A DNA stretch of 60,000 bases. Origin: Nymphaea colorata. Lineage: Eukaryota > Streptophyta > Magnoliopsida > Nymphaeales > Nymphaeaceae. A model generated the notes under the pieces. It worked only from the letters and a program-made list of their open reading frames with translations, had not been told where the DNA came from and did not search any database. The stretch is taken from positions 3,598,001 to 3,658,000 of the forward strand of contig NC_045148.1 of NCBI RefSeq assembly GCF_008831285.2, read 5' to 3'. The translations under genes were made by a program, and so were the position numbers. This document shows, piece after piece, positions 59,741-60,000 of the stretch; position 1 is the stretch's first letter; each line of letters opens with the position of its first letter.

Positions 59741-60000
59741 TCACTCGTATGTTTTTCCTTCATTTTGCAGGTTACATGGGTGTAGCTTTGCCCACATGGT
59801 GTCGCCATCGCCGGTGCCTTTGGCCGTCCCTGCACAAGGACAGTTTTCTTATTGCACAAGGTATTCTACTTTAGATATAGATTGTGCGACAAAATAGAAT
59901 TCATTCACAAAATTGAGTGACGAAAAGTCATAAGAAACACGAAAACTCGGCGAAAAAACAAAGAAAGCAAAATATACAAAACGGCCGACAAACGAAAAAG
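59741..60000. other. Window edge, nothing recognised
   Basis: No gene or repeat recognised. A-rich DNA with many cgaaaa words at the very end (59910-60000). Confidence 0.4.

Overview
The window is nuclear DNA from a flowering plant. Coding segments are short exons joined by GT-AG introns, genes are sparse, and most of the rest is decayed LTR retrotransposon, LINE, MITE and microsatellite sequence. Two spliced plant genes can be reconstructed with every intron phase in agreement. The species cannot be named from sequence alone. The long CT/TA microsatellites and old, heavily mutated transposons would suit an early-diverging angiosperm, but that is only a guess.

Layout. 1-12.1 kb: intergenic DNA with a membrane-protein-like pseudogene fragment at the left edge, two LTR-like promoter regions in opposite orientations (about 2.0-3.06 kb and 8.4-9.0 kb), tandem repeats, and a decayed plastid-type trnN(GUU) copy at 10.7 kb. 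12.2-17.9 kb (+): gene 1, with a non-coding first exon, a 2-kb leader intron and six coding exons for a 652-residue plant protein of unknown function that carries an LxLxL (EAR-type) motif and a conserved basic central block. 18-34 kb: a nest of dead Ty3/gypsy material. It holds a chromovirus integrase-to-chromodomain remnant, a second gypsy gag-to-integrase fossil flanked by 1.2-1.4 kb direct repeats, inverted copies of a 250-bp end segment, and a full-length plastid-type trnM(CAU) copy. 34-47 kb: intergenic, with a minus-strand LINE (36.8-39.0 kb), hAT-type and foldback MITEs, and inserts bounded by (TA)n. 47.7-55.6 kb (+): gene 2, six coding exons for a 279-residue GARP/G2-like (MYB-related) transcription factor of the At1g14600/At2g38300/rice MOF1 type. 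Its introns are packed with MITEs and microsatellites. 55.7-60 kb: a tRNA-like SINE candidate and a plus-strand LINE ORF2 remnant with an intact YADD motif.

The two genes do not form a pathway that can be seen here. Both carry candidate repression motifs (LTLGL in gene 1, LELSI at the C-terminus of gene 2). No undescribed enzymatic or defence system was found. The most unusual structural signals are a family of foldback MITEs sitting inside (TA)n microsatellites, resembling the microsatellite-targeting Micron elements described in rice, and the uncharacterised gene 1 protein.
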